The notes beneath the pieces are model-generated. The model was not told the DNA's origin, ran no database searches, and was given only the letters and a program-made list of their open reading frames with translations. A stretch of DNA of 37,949 nucleotides, taken from NCBI GenBank assembly GCA_002309715.1, contig DBXW01000004.1, forward strand, positions 1 through 37,949, read 5' to 3'. Below, one piece after another: positions 7,435-15,953 of the stretch. Every line of letters begins with the position of its first letter. Position 1 is the stretch's first letter. Made by a program: the position numbers and the translations under genes. Source of the stretch: Candidatus Avelusimicrobium cornigerorum. GTDB taxonomy: Bacteria; Elusimicrobiota; Elusimicrobia; Elusimicrobiales; Elusimicrobiaceae.

Positions 7435-8697
7435 ATGGAAAAGAGTCATTTAACTAAAGCACTAGGGGTAAGTTTACTAAGTGTTTTTTGCCTGCCGCTT
7501 GTCGCACAAGCGCAAACCCGAGGCCTCATCAAAGCCGCTTGTAAAGAAGCCGGTTGTCCTCTTATTAGTGCGGCTGAGTTGGCCGGTAAAGTTGAAAAAG
7601 CCGTTGCAGAAGCCAGCAAATCCGCTAAAGTTGGTGCTGAAGTCGCAAAACCCATTGTAACTAGTAGCATAAAAAAACCGGTCGTTACCATTTCTAAATC
7701 CAGCGAAGAAATAAAACGTACTATGGGCACAGAAACTCGTTCCTCTATGGCCCCGGCTGCCAACAAACCGCTTTCGTCAAATCAGACTAAATATTATTCT
7801 ATGGCTAACAACGCCGAAGAAATCCCCATGCTTACGCAAAAAGTGGCACCAGTTGCCAAACAAACCGATCCTACCTATAGATTGTTAGAATTATATAAAA
7901 AAGACGATCCGAAATTGGAAGATATATATTGGGAAACGACTGATTTAGACATACCGGAAATCGCGGCCGAATTAGATGCGATGATGGCGCGTCATCCGGA
8001 GATTTTGAAAAATCCGGAATATGCTAGTGAATATGAGTATTCAAGACATATTATGTTTGAAACGGACGCCGATTATACGGCAGATCAAATTGCTATGGTT
8101 GCCGCTATGGAAAATAAACCACAATGGATTGTGTTTGCCCACCGAAGATCAGGCCATACGGGAAATGCTATGTACTATGCGTTAAAGAACGGGCATTTTC
8201 AGTTGGCTGATGAAATAATAAAGATGACTTCAAAATCTCAAGACGCGTTGTATGAGGCCTTGGTGCAGGGTGATGAAGAAATGGCCGAATTTATTTTTAA
8301 AAGATATAACGTGGATCTTGAGCAAGTAAATTTTTTGGATAATCCGTTGATTGTACGTATGGCCGCAAAATCTGCCAAAGGCGTTGAGTGGCTACTTAAT
8401 CACGGGGCTTCTCTGTATCAGCGAGGTATTTATACGGTGGTGAGCGCGGCTGCAAGTAACGGACAGGTGGAAGTACTTGATATGTTAGCCAAAAAAGGGT
8501 TGGACATGAACGAAGGTTTTAAAAATATTCATGTGTTCTTCCATCCCAACTGCGTGCAAAAACTTATTGAATTAGGCGCAAAAGTGAATAGGGAAATCTT
8601 ATACCGGGCCGAGAATCTACTTGAATTTCAACGTGGAGACGAAGAAAAATTCAGAGCTGTAAATAAATCCATAGAGATAATAAAAGGAGCCCGATAA
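7435..8697 (+). CDS. Secreted ankyrin-like protein with TKYYSMAN motif
   Basis: The 420-residue protein has a signal peptide ending VAQAQ at about 27. A linker follows with the module GKVEKAVAEASKSAKVGAEVAKP (about 51-73, shown here in outline as GKVEKAV), then TKYYSMANNAEEIPML (about 115-130). The same two elements occur in the proteins at 17487 and 19116. The C-terminal half, from about residue 230, looks like degenerate ankyrin repeats, including VEWLLNHGASLY and VEVLDMLAKKGLDMNEG. The conserved front with an unrelated back suggests a modular exported family. A promoter and a TAGGYC element precede it and a terminator follows. Function unknown. Confidence 0.85.
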   Translation: MEKSHLTKALGVSLLSVFCLPLVAQAQTRGLIKAACKEAGCPLISAAELAGKVEKAVAEASKSAKVGAEVAKPIVTSSIKKPVVTISKSSEEIKRTMGTETRSSMAPAANKPLSSNQTKYYSMANNAEEIPMLTQKVAPVAKQTDPTYRLLELYKKDDPKLEDIYWETTDLDIPEIAAELDAMMARHPEILKNPEYASEYEYSRHIMFETDADYTADQIAMVAAMENKPQWIVFAHRRSGHTGNAMYYALKNGHFQLADEIIKMTSKSQDALYEALVQGDEEMAEFIFKRYNVDLEQVNFLDNPLIVRMAAKSAKGVEWLLNHGASLYQRGIYTVVSAAASNGQVEVLDMLAKKGLDMNEGFKNIHVFFHPNCVQKLIELGAKVNREILYRAENLLEFQRGDEEKFRAVNKSIEIIKGAR

Positions 8698-8715
8698 TAA
8701 CCGAAAATATATTTC

Positions 8716-8742
8716 CCCCCGGTTTATCCGGGGGTATTTTTT
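8716..8742 (+). terminator. Intrinsic terminator after the ankyrin-like protein
   Basis: CCCCCGG (8716-8722), loop TTTAT, CCGGGGG (8728-8734), then TATTTTTT. Confidence 0.9.
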
Positions 8743-8759
8743 AGCCAATAGTGTTTAGG

Positions 8760-8788
8760 TTGCACCTCTTTTCCTTTTTATATATAAT
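8760..8788 (+). promoter_or_regulatory. Strong promoter of rpsB-tsf
   Basis: TTGCAC (8760-8765), exactly 17 bp, then TATAAT (8783-8788). This is the best sigma-70 match in the window. It predicts transcription starting near 8795, about 120 bases before the rpsB start. Confidence 0.8.
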
Positions 8789-8794
8789 ATACAC

Positions 8795-8910
8795 AGGTGA
8801 AATTGAGCGGAAGGGCGCAACAAGTAGTAAATCAAATGCCCGTTCCGACGTCACCCAGGCAACCGCCACCGAGGTATCCTCTACCTTAATTTAGGCGCGC
8901 GCCACAGGAG
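8795..8910 (+). ncRNA. Candidate structured 5' leader of rpsB
   Basis: The predicted leader folds. GGTGA (8796-8800) can pair with TCACC (8851-8855), enclosing a hairpin of CGGAAGGGC (8808-8816) with GCCC-G-TTCCG (8838-8847, one bulge). A second hairpin pairs AGGTA (8872-8876) with TACCT (8882-8886). The 10-base palindrome GGCGCGCGCC (8894-8903) lies against the ribosome-binding site (ACAGGAG). This suits translational control of rpsB, for example by S2 itself as known for other rpsB leaders, but I match it to no named family. Confidence 0.45.
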
Positions 8911-8915
8911 AAAAA

Positions 8916-9944
8916 ATGAGCAATGTATCTATGAAAGCCATGTTGGAAGCCGGCGTGCATTTTGGCCACCAAACTTCCCGCTGGAACCCGAAAATGGGCC
9001 GCTATATCTTCGGAGAAAGAAACGGCGTCCATATCTTAGACTTACAAAAAACCGCCAAAGAACTTAAAAAAGCCTGTGCTTTTGTAAAAGAAGAAAGCAA
9101 AAAAGGTGCTAAATTTTTGTTCGTCGGCACGAAAAAACAAGCCCAAGAAGCTATCCAATCGGAAGCCGCTCGCTGCGGTGCGTACTGCATCCACGAGAAA
9201 TGGCTCGGTGGTACACTTACCAATTTCCAAACCGTTAAAAAATCGGTAGAAAGATTAAACGAATTGGAAAGATGGGAAGCTTCCGGCGTATTCAAAGCCA
9301 TTTCCAAAAAAGAAGCCAGCCGCTTAACCAAAGAAATGCAACGCTTGCAAAAATTACTCGGCGGTATCCGCGATATGAAGGTATTGCCCGACGTGGTTTT
9401 TGTGATTGATCCGGTGGACACCGCCGGTGCTGTGCGCGAATCGTATACGTTAGGTATCCCGGTGGTTGCCGTGTGCGATACCAATGCCGACCCGGATATG
9501 ATTACCGTACCGGTTCCCGGTAACGACGACGCCGCGCGCTCTATTAAACTTTTCTGTGCGGCAATGGCTGACTCTATTTTAGAAGGTCGTGCCGAAGTAG
9601 ATCCCGCTAAACAAGACAAAGATGCTCCCGCCGAAAACCCGGTGATGGCGCAGGCTTTTGAAGAGGCTATGTTAGCGGCCGAAAAAGAAGAAGCCGCCGA
9701 AGAAGAAACTCCGGTTGCCGTGGAAGAAGTAGTTGTTGAAGAAGTGAAAGTGGAAGAAAAAGCGGACGAAGTAAAAGAAGCGGCCAAGGAAGAAAAACCC
9801 AAAGCCAAAAAAACGACCGCTAAAAAAGCGACCACCACCAAAAAAACGGCTGCTAAAAAAACGACCGCAACCAAAAAAACGACTGCGACCAAAGCCAAAG
9901 CCAAAAAAGCCGAGGATAAAGAAGAAGCCGCAGAAGCCAAATAA
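8916..9944 (+). CDS. rpsB: 30S ribosomal protein S2 with long charged tail
   Basis: S2 binds the small subunit near S1. The first ~230 residues are standard S2: MLEAGVHFGHQTSRWNPKMGRYIFGERNGVHI, shown by its AGVHFGHQ core, then LGGTLTNFQT and later VPGNDDAARSI. The protein then continues to 342 residues, about 100 beyond a usual S2. The first part of the tail is glutamate-rich (about 235-285). The second part (about 286-330) is lysine, threonine and alanine repeats such as KKTTAKK, closing with a short mixed end. A similar lysine-rich tail occurs on RsfS at 37259. The gene is followed by tsf, as is universal. An AGGAG site precedes the ATG. Confidence 0.98.
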   Translation: MSNVSMKAMLEAGVHFGHQTSRWNPKMGRYIFGERNGVHILDLQKTAKELKKACAFVKEESKKGAKFLFVGTKKQAQEAIQSEAARCGAYCIHEKWLGGTLTNFQTVKKSVERLNELERWEASGVFKAISKKEASRLTKEMQRLQKLLGGIRDMKVLPDVVFVIDPVDTAGAVRESYTLGIPVVAVCDTNADPDMITVPVPGNDDAARSIKLFCAAMADSILEGRAEVDPAKQDKDAPAENPVMAQAFEEAMLAAEKEEAAEEETPVAVEEVVVEEVKVEEKADEVKEAAKEEKPKAKKTTAKKATTTKKTAAKKTTATKKTTATKAKAKKAEDKEEAAEAK

Positions 9945-9960
9945 CTTTACTGTGGCGGAG

Positions 9961-9981
9961 AGTTCCCCCCAAAAGGGAACT
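9961..9981 (+). other. Hairpin between rpsB and tsf
   Basis: AGTTCCC (9961-9967) pairs with GGGAACT (9975-9981) around a 7-base loop. No T-tract follows, so it is not a normal terminator. It may be a processing or stability hairpin setting the S2 to EF-Ts ratio. Confidence 0.5.
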
Positions 9982-10013
9982 TTCCGTGCAGTGTTTAGTG
10001 TAGGAGAAAGAAA

Positions 10014-10835
10014 ATGTCTTTAATGGACGATATTAAAAATTTAAGAGAAAAAACCGGCGCCGGCATGATGGATTGCAAAAAAGCCCTCATGGAATGCAAT
10101 AACGACATGGAACAAGCCGTTGTGTATTTGCGCAAAAAAGGCTTGGCCGCCATGGCTAAACGCGCCGACCGCGATACCAAAGAAGGCCGCGTTAGCGTAA
10201 AAACCGACGGCAAAAATATCGCGATGGCCTACTTGGGCTGTGAAACGGACTTTGTGGCTAAAACCGACGATTTTATTAAACTCGCCGATGAATTAGCCGA
10301 TTACGTTTTGAAACACCCGGGTGTGGATTATGCCAATGACGAGTACATCAAAAACCAAATCACCGAACGTGCGCCGAAATTCGGCGAGAACACCGCTTTA
10401 AAAGGTGCCTACAACTGGGCCCCGGCGGAAGGTTCCGTGATGGCCTATTATGTGCACTCGGACAATAAAAAAGCATCCATTTTGGAACTTGCCATCAAAG
10501 GTAATTGCGACAAAAACGCCGCTACCGAAATTGCCCGCGGGCTTGCTATGCATACCGTCGGTATGCAAAGCGGCTGGGTAGATGCCAAAGATATTCCGCA
10601 AGAAGTCATTGACCGGGAATTGGATATTTACCGCACGCAAGCGCAAAACGAAGGCAAACCGGCCGAAGCCATTGAAAAAATGCTCCCCGGTAAAGTCAAA
10701 AAGTTTGCCAAAGACAACTGCCTGTTAGAACAACCCACGATTAAAGATAACAAAAAAACCGTGGCGGACTATCTAAAGGAAGAGTCTAAAAAATTGGGTT
10801 GCGAACTGAGCGTTGTACGCTTTGTACGCTTCTAA
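10014..10835 (+). CDS. tsf: Elongation factor Ts
   Basis: EF-Ts exchanges GDP for GTP on EF-Tu. The 273-residue protein has the N-terminal UBA-like region with the signature LREKTGAGMMDCKKAL (residues 10-25), then GRVSVKTDGKNIAMAYLGCETDFVA, where the CETDFVA core contacts EF-Tu. The dimer-type core continues to LSVVRFVRF at the end, typical of EF-Ts. Length is close to that of E. coli. It is cotranscribed with rpsB, has a GGAG site before the ATG and is followed by a terminator. Confidence 0.97.
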   Translation: MSLMDDIKNLREKTGAGMMDCKKALMECNNDMEQAVVYLRKKGLAAMAKRADRDTKEGRVSVKTDGKNIAMAYLGCETDFVAKTDDFIKLADELADYVLKHPGVDYANDEYIKNQITERAPKFGENTALKGAYNWAPAEGSVMAYYVHSDNKKASILELAIKGNCDKNAATEIARGLAMHTVGMQSGWVDAKDIPQEVIDRELDIYRTQAQNEGKPAEAIEKMLPGKVKKFAKDNCLLEQPTIKDNKKTVADYLKEESKKLGCELSVVRFVRF

Positions 10836-10840
10836 TTTTA

Positions 10841-10867
10841 AGCCCCTCTAACGAGGGGCTTTTTTTT
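10841..10867 (+). terminator. Intrinsic terminator after tsf
   Basis: AGCCCCTC (10841-10848), loop TAAC, GAGGGGCT (10853-10860), then seven T. It separates tsf from pyrH. Confidence 0.95.
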
Positions 10868-10914
10868 GAGTTTGTCGGCTGGCCCGGCGAATTGAAGAAA
10901 AAGCCTTTTAATTG

Positions 10915-10923
10915 TGCTAAAAT
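10915..10923 (+). promoter_or_regulatory. Extended -10 promoter of pyrH
   Basis: TGC-TAAAAT ends 29 bases before the pyrH ATG and follows the tsf terminator. There is no good -35 box; the TGN extension may compensate. Confidence 0.5.
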
Positions 10924-10952
10924 AATAGAAATACGTTGTTAGGAGATTACCC

Positions 10953-11672
10953 ATGACCCCGACTCAAAAAAAGAAAAGAGTATTACTCAAACTTTCCGGT
11001 GAAGCCCTCATCAACGAAGGCAGCCGCGGTGTGAACCCGCAATCTCTTAAAGAAATTGCTACCGAAATTGCCGACGCTTATAAAAACAGCAATTGTGAAT
11101 TGGCTATTGTTATCGGCGGCGGAAACATTTGGCGCGGTGTGCGCGACGGCGGCGGTGTGATTGACCGTGTAAATTCGGACAATATGGGTATGCTCGCTAC
11201 CGTCATTAACGCGATTGCTTTACAATCGGCTATTGAAGATGCCGGTGTGCCGACGCGTGTTTTAACTTCTATCAACATTTACCAACTTGCCGAGGCGTTT
11301 GTGCGCCGCAAAGCCGTGCGTCACTTGGAAAAAGGCCGCATTGTTATTTTTGCCGGCGGTACCGGAAACCCGTTTTTTACTACCGACAGCGCCGCGGCCT
11401 TGCGCGCTTCCGAAATCAATGCCGATATCCTTTTAAAAGCCACGCAAGTAGACGGCGTATATGACAGTGATCCGCGCAAAAATCCCGATGCTAAACTGAT
11501 TTCCCGCATTACGTATGCCGACGCTATTGCCAAACGGCTACAGTTTATGGATACGGCGGCCCTGGCCCTTTGTATGGAAAAACAACTGCCTTTAGAAGTG
11601 TTTAATTTACACAAAAAAGGCAACATTAAAAAAGCACTTTGCGGCGAAGAAATCGGTACCGTGATTTATTAG
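10953..11672 (+). CDS. pyrH: UMP kinase
   Basis: PyrH phosphorylates UMP to UDP in pyrimidine nucleotide synthesis. The 239-residue amino-acid-kinase-fold protein has the start RVLLKLSGEAL (residues 9-19), the glycine loop IVIGGGNIWRG and DNMGMLATVINAIAL. It also has IFAGGTGNPFFTTDSAAALRA (core GGTGNPFFTTD) and VDGVYDSDP, all diagnostic for bacterial UMP kinase. It has its own promoter and a TAGGAG ribosome-binding site. The order rpsB-tsf-pyrH-frr is conserved across bacteria. Confidence 0.98.
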   Translation: MTPTQKKKRVLLKLSGEALINEGSRGVNPQSLKEIATEIADAYKNSNCELAIVIGGGNIWRGVRDGGGVIDRVNSDNMGMLATVINAIALQSAIEDAGVPTRVLTSINIYQLAEAFVRRKAVRHLEKGRIVIFAGGTGNPFFTTDSAAALRASEINADILLKATQVDGVYDSDPRKNPDAKLISRITYADAIAKRLQFMDTAALALCMEKQLPLEVFNLHKKGNIKKALCGEEIGTVIY

Positions 11673-11713
11673 TGCTTGCCGCTCGTTTGGCATGACATGA
11701 AATTGACAATAAT

Positions 11714-11722
11714 TGCTATAAT
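11714..11722 (+). promoter_or_regulatory. Extended -10 promoter of frr
   Basis: TGC-TATAAT (11714-11722), 26 bases before the frr ATG. The overlapping TTGACA upstream is too close (8 bp) to serve as its -35. Confidence 0.5.
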
Positions 11723-11748
11723 AAATTAACTTTAATTACGAGGTTACT

Positions 11749-12312
11749 ATGGAAGAAATTACCGCTTTACTCAACAAAACTAAAACCGAAATGGCCGAAC
11801 ACGTCGCCCGTTTGGAACGTGATTTGTCCACGATTCGCACCGGCCGCGCCAGCGCGGGACTTTTGGAAAATATCCGCGTAGATTATTACGGTACGCCTAC
11901 TCCCATTAAACAAATGGCTGTCATCAACATTTTAGACGCCAAGACGCTTGAAATTCAACCGTGGGATATCAGCTCCTTAAACGATATTGATAAGGCCTTG
12001 CAACAGGCCGATTTGGGCGCCAGCCCCGTTAATAACGGCAAAGTAATTCGCATTACGCTGCCTTCTATGACGGAAGAACGCCGCAAACAACTGGCTAAAA
12101 ACATTTCCAAAATGAGCGAAGACTTTAAAGTAGCGGTGCGCAACGTGCGCCGTGACGTAATGGAAAAACTTAAAAAAGCGCAAAAAGCGTCTGAAATTAC
12201 CGAAGACGATTTGAAACGCTACGAAGGCGACGTACAAAAAGCGACTGATGCACATATTGCCAAAATTGACGAAGTTATTTCCAAAAAAGAAGCCGAAATC
12301 ATGACGATTTAA
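11749..12312 (+). CDS. frr: Ribosome recycling factor
   Basis: RRF splits the post-termination ribosome together with EF-G. The 187-residue protein has the family patterns LERDLSTIRTGRAS (about 22-35), VDYYGTPTPIKQMA and the C-terminal helix containing RRDVMEKLKKAQK. Normal length is about 185. GAGGTT precedes the ATG. A terminator follows closely. Confidence 0.98.
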   Translation: MEEITALLNKTKTEMAEHVARLERDLSTIRTGRASAGLLENIRVDYYGTPTPIKQMAVINILDAKTLEIQPWDISSLNDIDKALQQADLGASPVNNGKVIRITLPSMTEERRKQLAKNISKMSEDFKVAVRNVRRDVMEKLKKAQKASEITEDDLKRYEGDVQKATDAHIAKIDEVISKKEAEIMTI

Positions 12313-12343
12313 TGGATGTTTGGGTTTCTTAAGACAAACTTTC

Positions 12344-12367
12344 CCCCCGGAACCACCGGGGGTTTTT
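12344..12367 (+). terminator. Intrinsic terminator after frr
   Basis: CCCCCGG (12344-12350), loop AACCA, CCGGGGG (12356-12362), then TTTTT. The T-run overlaps the last codons of the convergent channel gene. Confidence 0.9.
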
Positions 12368-13625
12368 ATTTGCTGATTTGTTTCAAACTTTCCGCTATGT
12401 TATGCCCGCTGGGTTGCTGATAGGCATACAACCCAAACTCCGGCAAGACGGAAAATAAATGGTCAAAAATATCGCTTTGATACCCTTCGTACTGTGTCCA
12501 AACGGTCGTGTTTAAAAAGCAGTAAATCTCCAGCGGCAGGCCGTGTGCCTCTTGCTTGAGTTGCCGTACCATCAGCGTAAAAGACGGATCGTCACTTACC
12601 ACGTACGGGCGGGATGCCAAATACAACTCGGCATATTTGCGGAATGTGCCGATATTGGTTAAGTGGCGGCCGTTTAAGAGATTTTCCTGTAAATTGTGTT
12701 TCTCGTTAAACTCCGTAATTTCCGTTTCCTTTTGGGCCAGATAATCTTTGAGTAAATCAATCTTTTTAAGGCGGGCTAGCGTGGCTTTATCCAAAAATTT
12801 AACCGTATCCACGTCAATTAAAATACTGCGTTGCACACGCCGGGCTTTGGCTTGATACATACCGCTCCAATTTTTGAACGGTTTTGAGACCAAATCGTAA
12901 TTGGGCACGCTGACAATGGTCATATCAAAATTTTGTACGCGCACGCAGGTGAGCGAAATATCAATAATGTTCCCGTCGGCCCCGGCAGAATCTACCGTTA
13001 TCCAATCGCCTATTTTGATCATTTTGTTGGTAGTCAGTTGTATGCTGGCTACAAAACCCAAAATGGGATCTTTAAATATCAGCGAAAATACGGCCGCCAA
13101 TGCCGATAACCCGGTAATAATATACATGGGTTTTCGTCCGAGAATAAGTGATAAAACAAATAGTGTTGTTGCCAAAAATACGACGATTTTAAGCGCTTGT
13201 ACCAGGCCTTTTATCGGCAAATTGGGGTTGCGCCCGTAAAGGTGGTTTAGTGTATTTAAAAACGTCATGATAAGCCAGGCAAAACTGAGCATCACAAACA
13301 GCCCGGTCAGTTTCGTCATGGCATTGGCAATCCAATCGTTATATTCGGCAATAAACACCGTGTGCAAGTTCACCGCCACCAGTGCGGCCAATACTACGCC
13401 AAATGCTGTAAAAAAGCGGTGGATACGCATGGCGTCAAGCCATTTGGAAATACGCAGTTTGGCTAGCAAGATGACCAAATACTTATTACAAAACCACGTG
13501 GTAAACCGTACCAATATATAAAGTATGGCAATAAAGGCCACGGCTGAAATCCCTTGCGCTATCGGGGTATGGTATGTGCTGGGGATGTAATCTATATTTT
13601 GTATGTATGATAAAATAATTTCCAT
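12366..13625 (-). CDS. Mechanosensitive ion channel, MscS/YbdG type
   Basis: A 419-residue inner-membrane protein with about five transmembrane segments in the first 180 residues, then the MscS pore-lining helix and beta domain (DPILGFVASIQLTTN, IKIGDWITV, VRVQNFDMTIVSVPNYDL). The FKNWSGM motif and a longer C-terminal cytoplasmic domain match the YbdG (MscM) branch, whose E. coli member is about 415 residues. These channels protect against hypo-osmotic shock. I chose ATG at 13625 over the GTG at 13634, because AGGTGA sits at the right distance upstream of the ATG. It is divergent from the lipoprotein gene at 13667. Confidence 0.93.
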   Translation of the reverse strand: MEIILSYIQNIDYIPSTYHTPIAQGISAVAFIAILYILVRFTTWFCNKYLVILLAKLRISKWLDAMRIHRFFTAFGVVLAALVAVNLHTVFIAEYNDWIANAMTKLTGLFVMLSFAWLIMTFLNTLNHLYGRNPNLPIKGLVQALKIVVFLATTLFVLSLILGRKPMYIITGLSALAAVFSLIFKDPILGFVASIQLTTNKMIKIGDWITVDSAGADGNIIDISLTCVRVQNFDMTIVSVPNYDLVSKPFKNWSGMYQAKARRVQRSILIDVDTVKFLDKATLARLKKIDLLKDYLAQKETEITEFNEKHNLQENLLNGRHLTNIGTFRKYAELYLASRPYVVSDDPSFTLMVRQLKQEAHGLPLEIYCFLNTTVWTQYEGYQSDIFDHLFSVLPEFGLYAYQQPSGHNIAESLKQISK

Positions 13626-13652
13626 TTTGTTCACCTATGCTCAAAAACTTAC

Positions 13653-13658
13653 TATAAT
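13653..13658 (+). promoter_or_regulatory. -10 box eight bases before the lipoprotein ATG, likely leaderless
   Basis: TATAAT is followed by AAAAGTGT and then ATG at 13667. No Shine-Dalgarno sequence is present. Confidence 0.5.
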
Positions 13659-13666
13659 AAAAGTGT

Positions 13667-14641
13667 ATGAAAAAATGGGTAACTTTAGCAATGATTGCTT
13701 TTGGATTAGCCGGATGCTACACCCCCCTCAACAATTCCGGCGTGGCAACCACTAAATCTTGGTTGGAAATAGAAAGCAAGAAAGTAGATTTCAACGGCAA
13801 TCAATATGATTCGTGCTACCGTTTTAACGTACGTTTTTGGCCGCAGGAAGCCGTGGAACGGATTGATTTGCAAACATCTTGTATTTCCACTTGCTGCTGG
13901 CGCAATGACAAGGAAGAAGTTGTCTTGGATTTTAATAAAAATTTTGAGTCGGACTTGGCTCTTTACGGGCGTGCGCGCAAATACTCGCCGGAAAAAATTA
14001 CTTTAAAAGTAAACCACTCCAATTTGCTCAATACCACCCGGGTAACTATTTCCCCCAAAGGGGCCGTTACCAACGACGGACTGATTAAACTTTCCTATAA
14101 AGAAACCGATAATCCCCAGCGTTTGGCGCAATTAGAAGCCCAATCACGTCAATTATTGGCCCGTCGTAATGCATATTTAATAGAGCAGGCCCAACAAGAA
14201 CAATTAGCCGCCGAAGAAGCGCTTAAGAAAAAACAATCCAAAACAGTTCGCTCTGCCAAAAAGTCCCCCGTAGCCAAAACAACCCCGAAGGCAACCGCGG
14301 CTACAAAGGCAACTCTTAAAAAGACCGATCAGAGTGATCCTGCCAAGAATTTAGTTCAACGTAAAGCCGGAGCCAAGATAGATACTTATTTTTATCAAAT
14401 GGATAAGCGGTACAAAAAACAAGAAGCCGTGTTTATGTTAAGTGACCGGTTGCTTTATACCCAACCTATGGGCGTGGATGATACCTATTTGGTTTCTTGT
14501 TTAGCCAAAGCGCGCACCGGGTTGGACACGCAAAATTTACGGGCGTCAACCTTCTCTTGCGGGCAATGGAAGGTGGATTTAACCACGCAGGAAGTTTCCC
14601 CCTACGACAAACGCGCCCAACTGATTTGGAGTTTAGAGTGA
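13667..14641 (+). CDS. Lipoprotein of unknown function
   Basis: The 324-residue protein has a lipoprotein signal peptide with lipobox LAGC (Cys17). Residues about 20-150 form a domain with several cysteines (YDSCYRFNVRF, TSCISTCCWRNDKE). A glutamine-, lysine- and alanine-rich linker follows at about 160-225, with repeats like KKSPVAKTTPKATAATK. The C-terminal ~90 residues form a second small domain with two cysteines (VSCLAKA, TFSCGQW). I recognise no family. Its stop overlaps the GTG start of the next gene, so the two are coupled. Outer-membrane anchoring is plausible but not shown. Confidence 0.85.
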   Translation: MKKWVTLAMIAFGLAGCYTPLNNSGVATTKSWLEIESKKVDFNGNQYDSCYRFNVRFWPQEAVERIDLQTSCISTCCWRNDKEEVVLDFNKNFESDLALYGRARKYSPEKITLKVNHSNLLNTTRVTISPKGAVTNDGLIKLSYKETDNPQRLAQLEAQSRQLLARRNAYLIEQAQQEQLAAEEALKKKQSKTVRSAKKSPVAKTTPKATAATKATLKKTDQSDPAKNLVQRKAGAKIDTYFYQMDKRYKKQEAVFMLSDRLLYTQPMGVDDTYLVSCLAKARTGLDTQNLRASTFSCGQWKVDLTTQEVSPYDKRAQLIWSLE

Positions 14642-15921
14642 GTCACTTTTTTTTTGCAAAACGTAAAATAGGGCAAGCCCTTTTGATTGCGGGAGGATTA
14701 TTGCTTATCCCGTCATGGGGATATGCTCAAGAAGGGGCTTTGATTAAAGGCTTGCGGCGTGTTATAAAATCTTCCAAGCCGCTAGAGCAGCCAATCGTTA
14801 AAGGAATAATGCCCCTTACCGAAGCCCAAATCAAAAAAGCGGTAAATGCCGCTATCCTTACAAACGCCGCCAAGGACCCCAACTTAGCGGAGATGGCTGC
14901 TTCCGGCTTGATAGAAAAAAATCATATATCCGTGCCGAATATAGAAGTAGAAGAACATTACTCTGTTGCTACCCGGGAAATTGCTTCCGTTGCATCTGTC
15001 AAATCTACCGCGCAATCAAAAGTGAAAATAGAGCCCCCTTCCGTTATGCAAGAGAAGGTCACACAAGAGAAATATAAACTTTGGGAAAAATACGGCGAGG
15101 CTACCCTTATGCGGGCCGCGCAGGAAGGTATGTTGTACGCGGTGCAGTTTATGGTCCAGCAAGGGGCCGAAATTACAGACGATATCCTTTTTGCGGCGCG
15201 CGACAGCAGAAATATTGATTTGCTTAAATATGTTGTCGGTATTAAAGGTTCCACCCGTGCTACGTTGCAAGCCACGTGGACACATCCGGAGTTATTGGCT
15301 GAATTACTTAAGCAACCTGTTTTTATTGATAATATGTATTTTTATCCGGGTAGTTCCGGTGCGTCGGGAACGACTAAAGACCAACGCGGAACGCTTTTGT
15401 ATTTTGCGGCCAGTTACGCTCACCCCAAAAGTGTTGAAATGTTGTGTTCCTTTTTTCAACCCAATCGGGAAGTGGCCGATTTAATGCTCAGCCGCGCGCT
15501 TTTTGAGCCTACGGAAGACCGCTTGGAAGTAGCCCTTATGCTCATTAAACAATTCGGAGCCGATCCTACTCCGGCTATCAGTTATGTGGCGGGTAATGCG
15601 TTATACAGTTGGGTGTCTCCGCTTAAAGAAGCGGGAGCCGATGCTAACTTTGCAGATAAACGCGGTAATACCCCTCTCCATAACGCTGTAACAGCCATCC
15701 CCTATAAACGCAACTGTGAAGACTATATCAAAACGGTGGAAGTTTTGTTACAAAACGGTGCTGATCCGCTACTTCCTAATGCTAATGGAAAAAGTGCCCT
15801 GTTGCTGATGCAAGAACGCTTACGAGATATGCAAAAAGGGGCAGCCCATTATTATCCGGATAGAATAGAGGCATTAGAGCGCACGATTCGTCTGTTGGAG
15901 ACAGCCCTTCCAAAGAAGTAA
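14638..15921 (+). CDS. Secreted ankyrin-repeat protein
   Basis: I place the start at GTG 14638, which overlaps the upstream stop (GTGA) and has GGAG nine bases upstream. This gives a 427-residue protein with a proper signal peptide ending WGYAQ at about 30; the frame is open further upstream, inside the lipoprotein gene. Ankyrin repeats are scattered from about residue 140 on and are clear near the C-terminus (RGNTPLHNAVTAI, VEVLLQNGADPLLPNANGKSALL). The segment after the signal peptide (GALIKGLRRVIKSS) resembles the GLIKAACKEAG start of the protein at 7435. Role unknown; probably periplasmic or extracellular. Confidence 0.82.
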   Translation: MSHFFFAKRKIGQALLIAGGLLLIPSWGYAQEGALIKGLRRVIKSSKPLEQPIVKGIMPLTEAQIKKAVNAAILTNAAKDPNLAEMAASGLIEKNHISVPNIEVEEHYSVATREIASVASVKSTAQSKVKIEPPSVMQEKVTQEKYKLWEKYGEATLMRAAQEGMLYAVQFMVQQGAEITDDILFAARDSRNIDLLKYVVGIKGSTRATLQATWTHPELLAELLKQPVFIDNMYFYPGSSGASGTTKDQRGTLLYFAASYAHPKSVEMLCSFFQPNREVADLMLSRALFEPTEDRLEVALMLIKQFGADPTPAISYVAGNALYSWVSPLKEAGADANFADKRGNTPLHNAVTAIPYKRNCEDYIKTVEVLLQNGADPLLPNANGKSALLLMQERLRDMQKGAAHYYPDRIEALERTIRLLETALPKK

Positions 15922-15953
15922 ATGCCATTTCCCCGTTTTTTCCCAAAAATATA

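Noticed and set aside
8850..8870. Sequence resembling a cobalamin-riboswitch B12 box or the SAM-I core (CCCAGGCAACCGCC)
   Set aside because: The resemblance is partial with mismatches in key positions, the remaining conserved segments are not recognisable, and the downstream gene is rpsB. I keep it only as an unnamed structured leader.
9002..9940. Long open frame (312 codons) on the minus strand opposite rpsB
   Set aside because: It mirrors the biased codons and repeats of the S2 tail, has low-complexity content and no ribosome-binding site. rpsB is certain.
14497..14637. Upstream extension of the secreted ankyrin frame inside the lipoprotein gene
   Set aside because: Starting at GTG 14638 gives a proper signal peptide, a ribosome-binding site and a coupled overlap; the extension has none of these.
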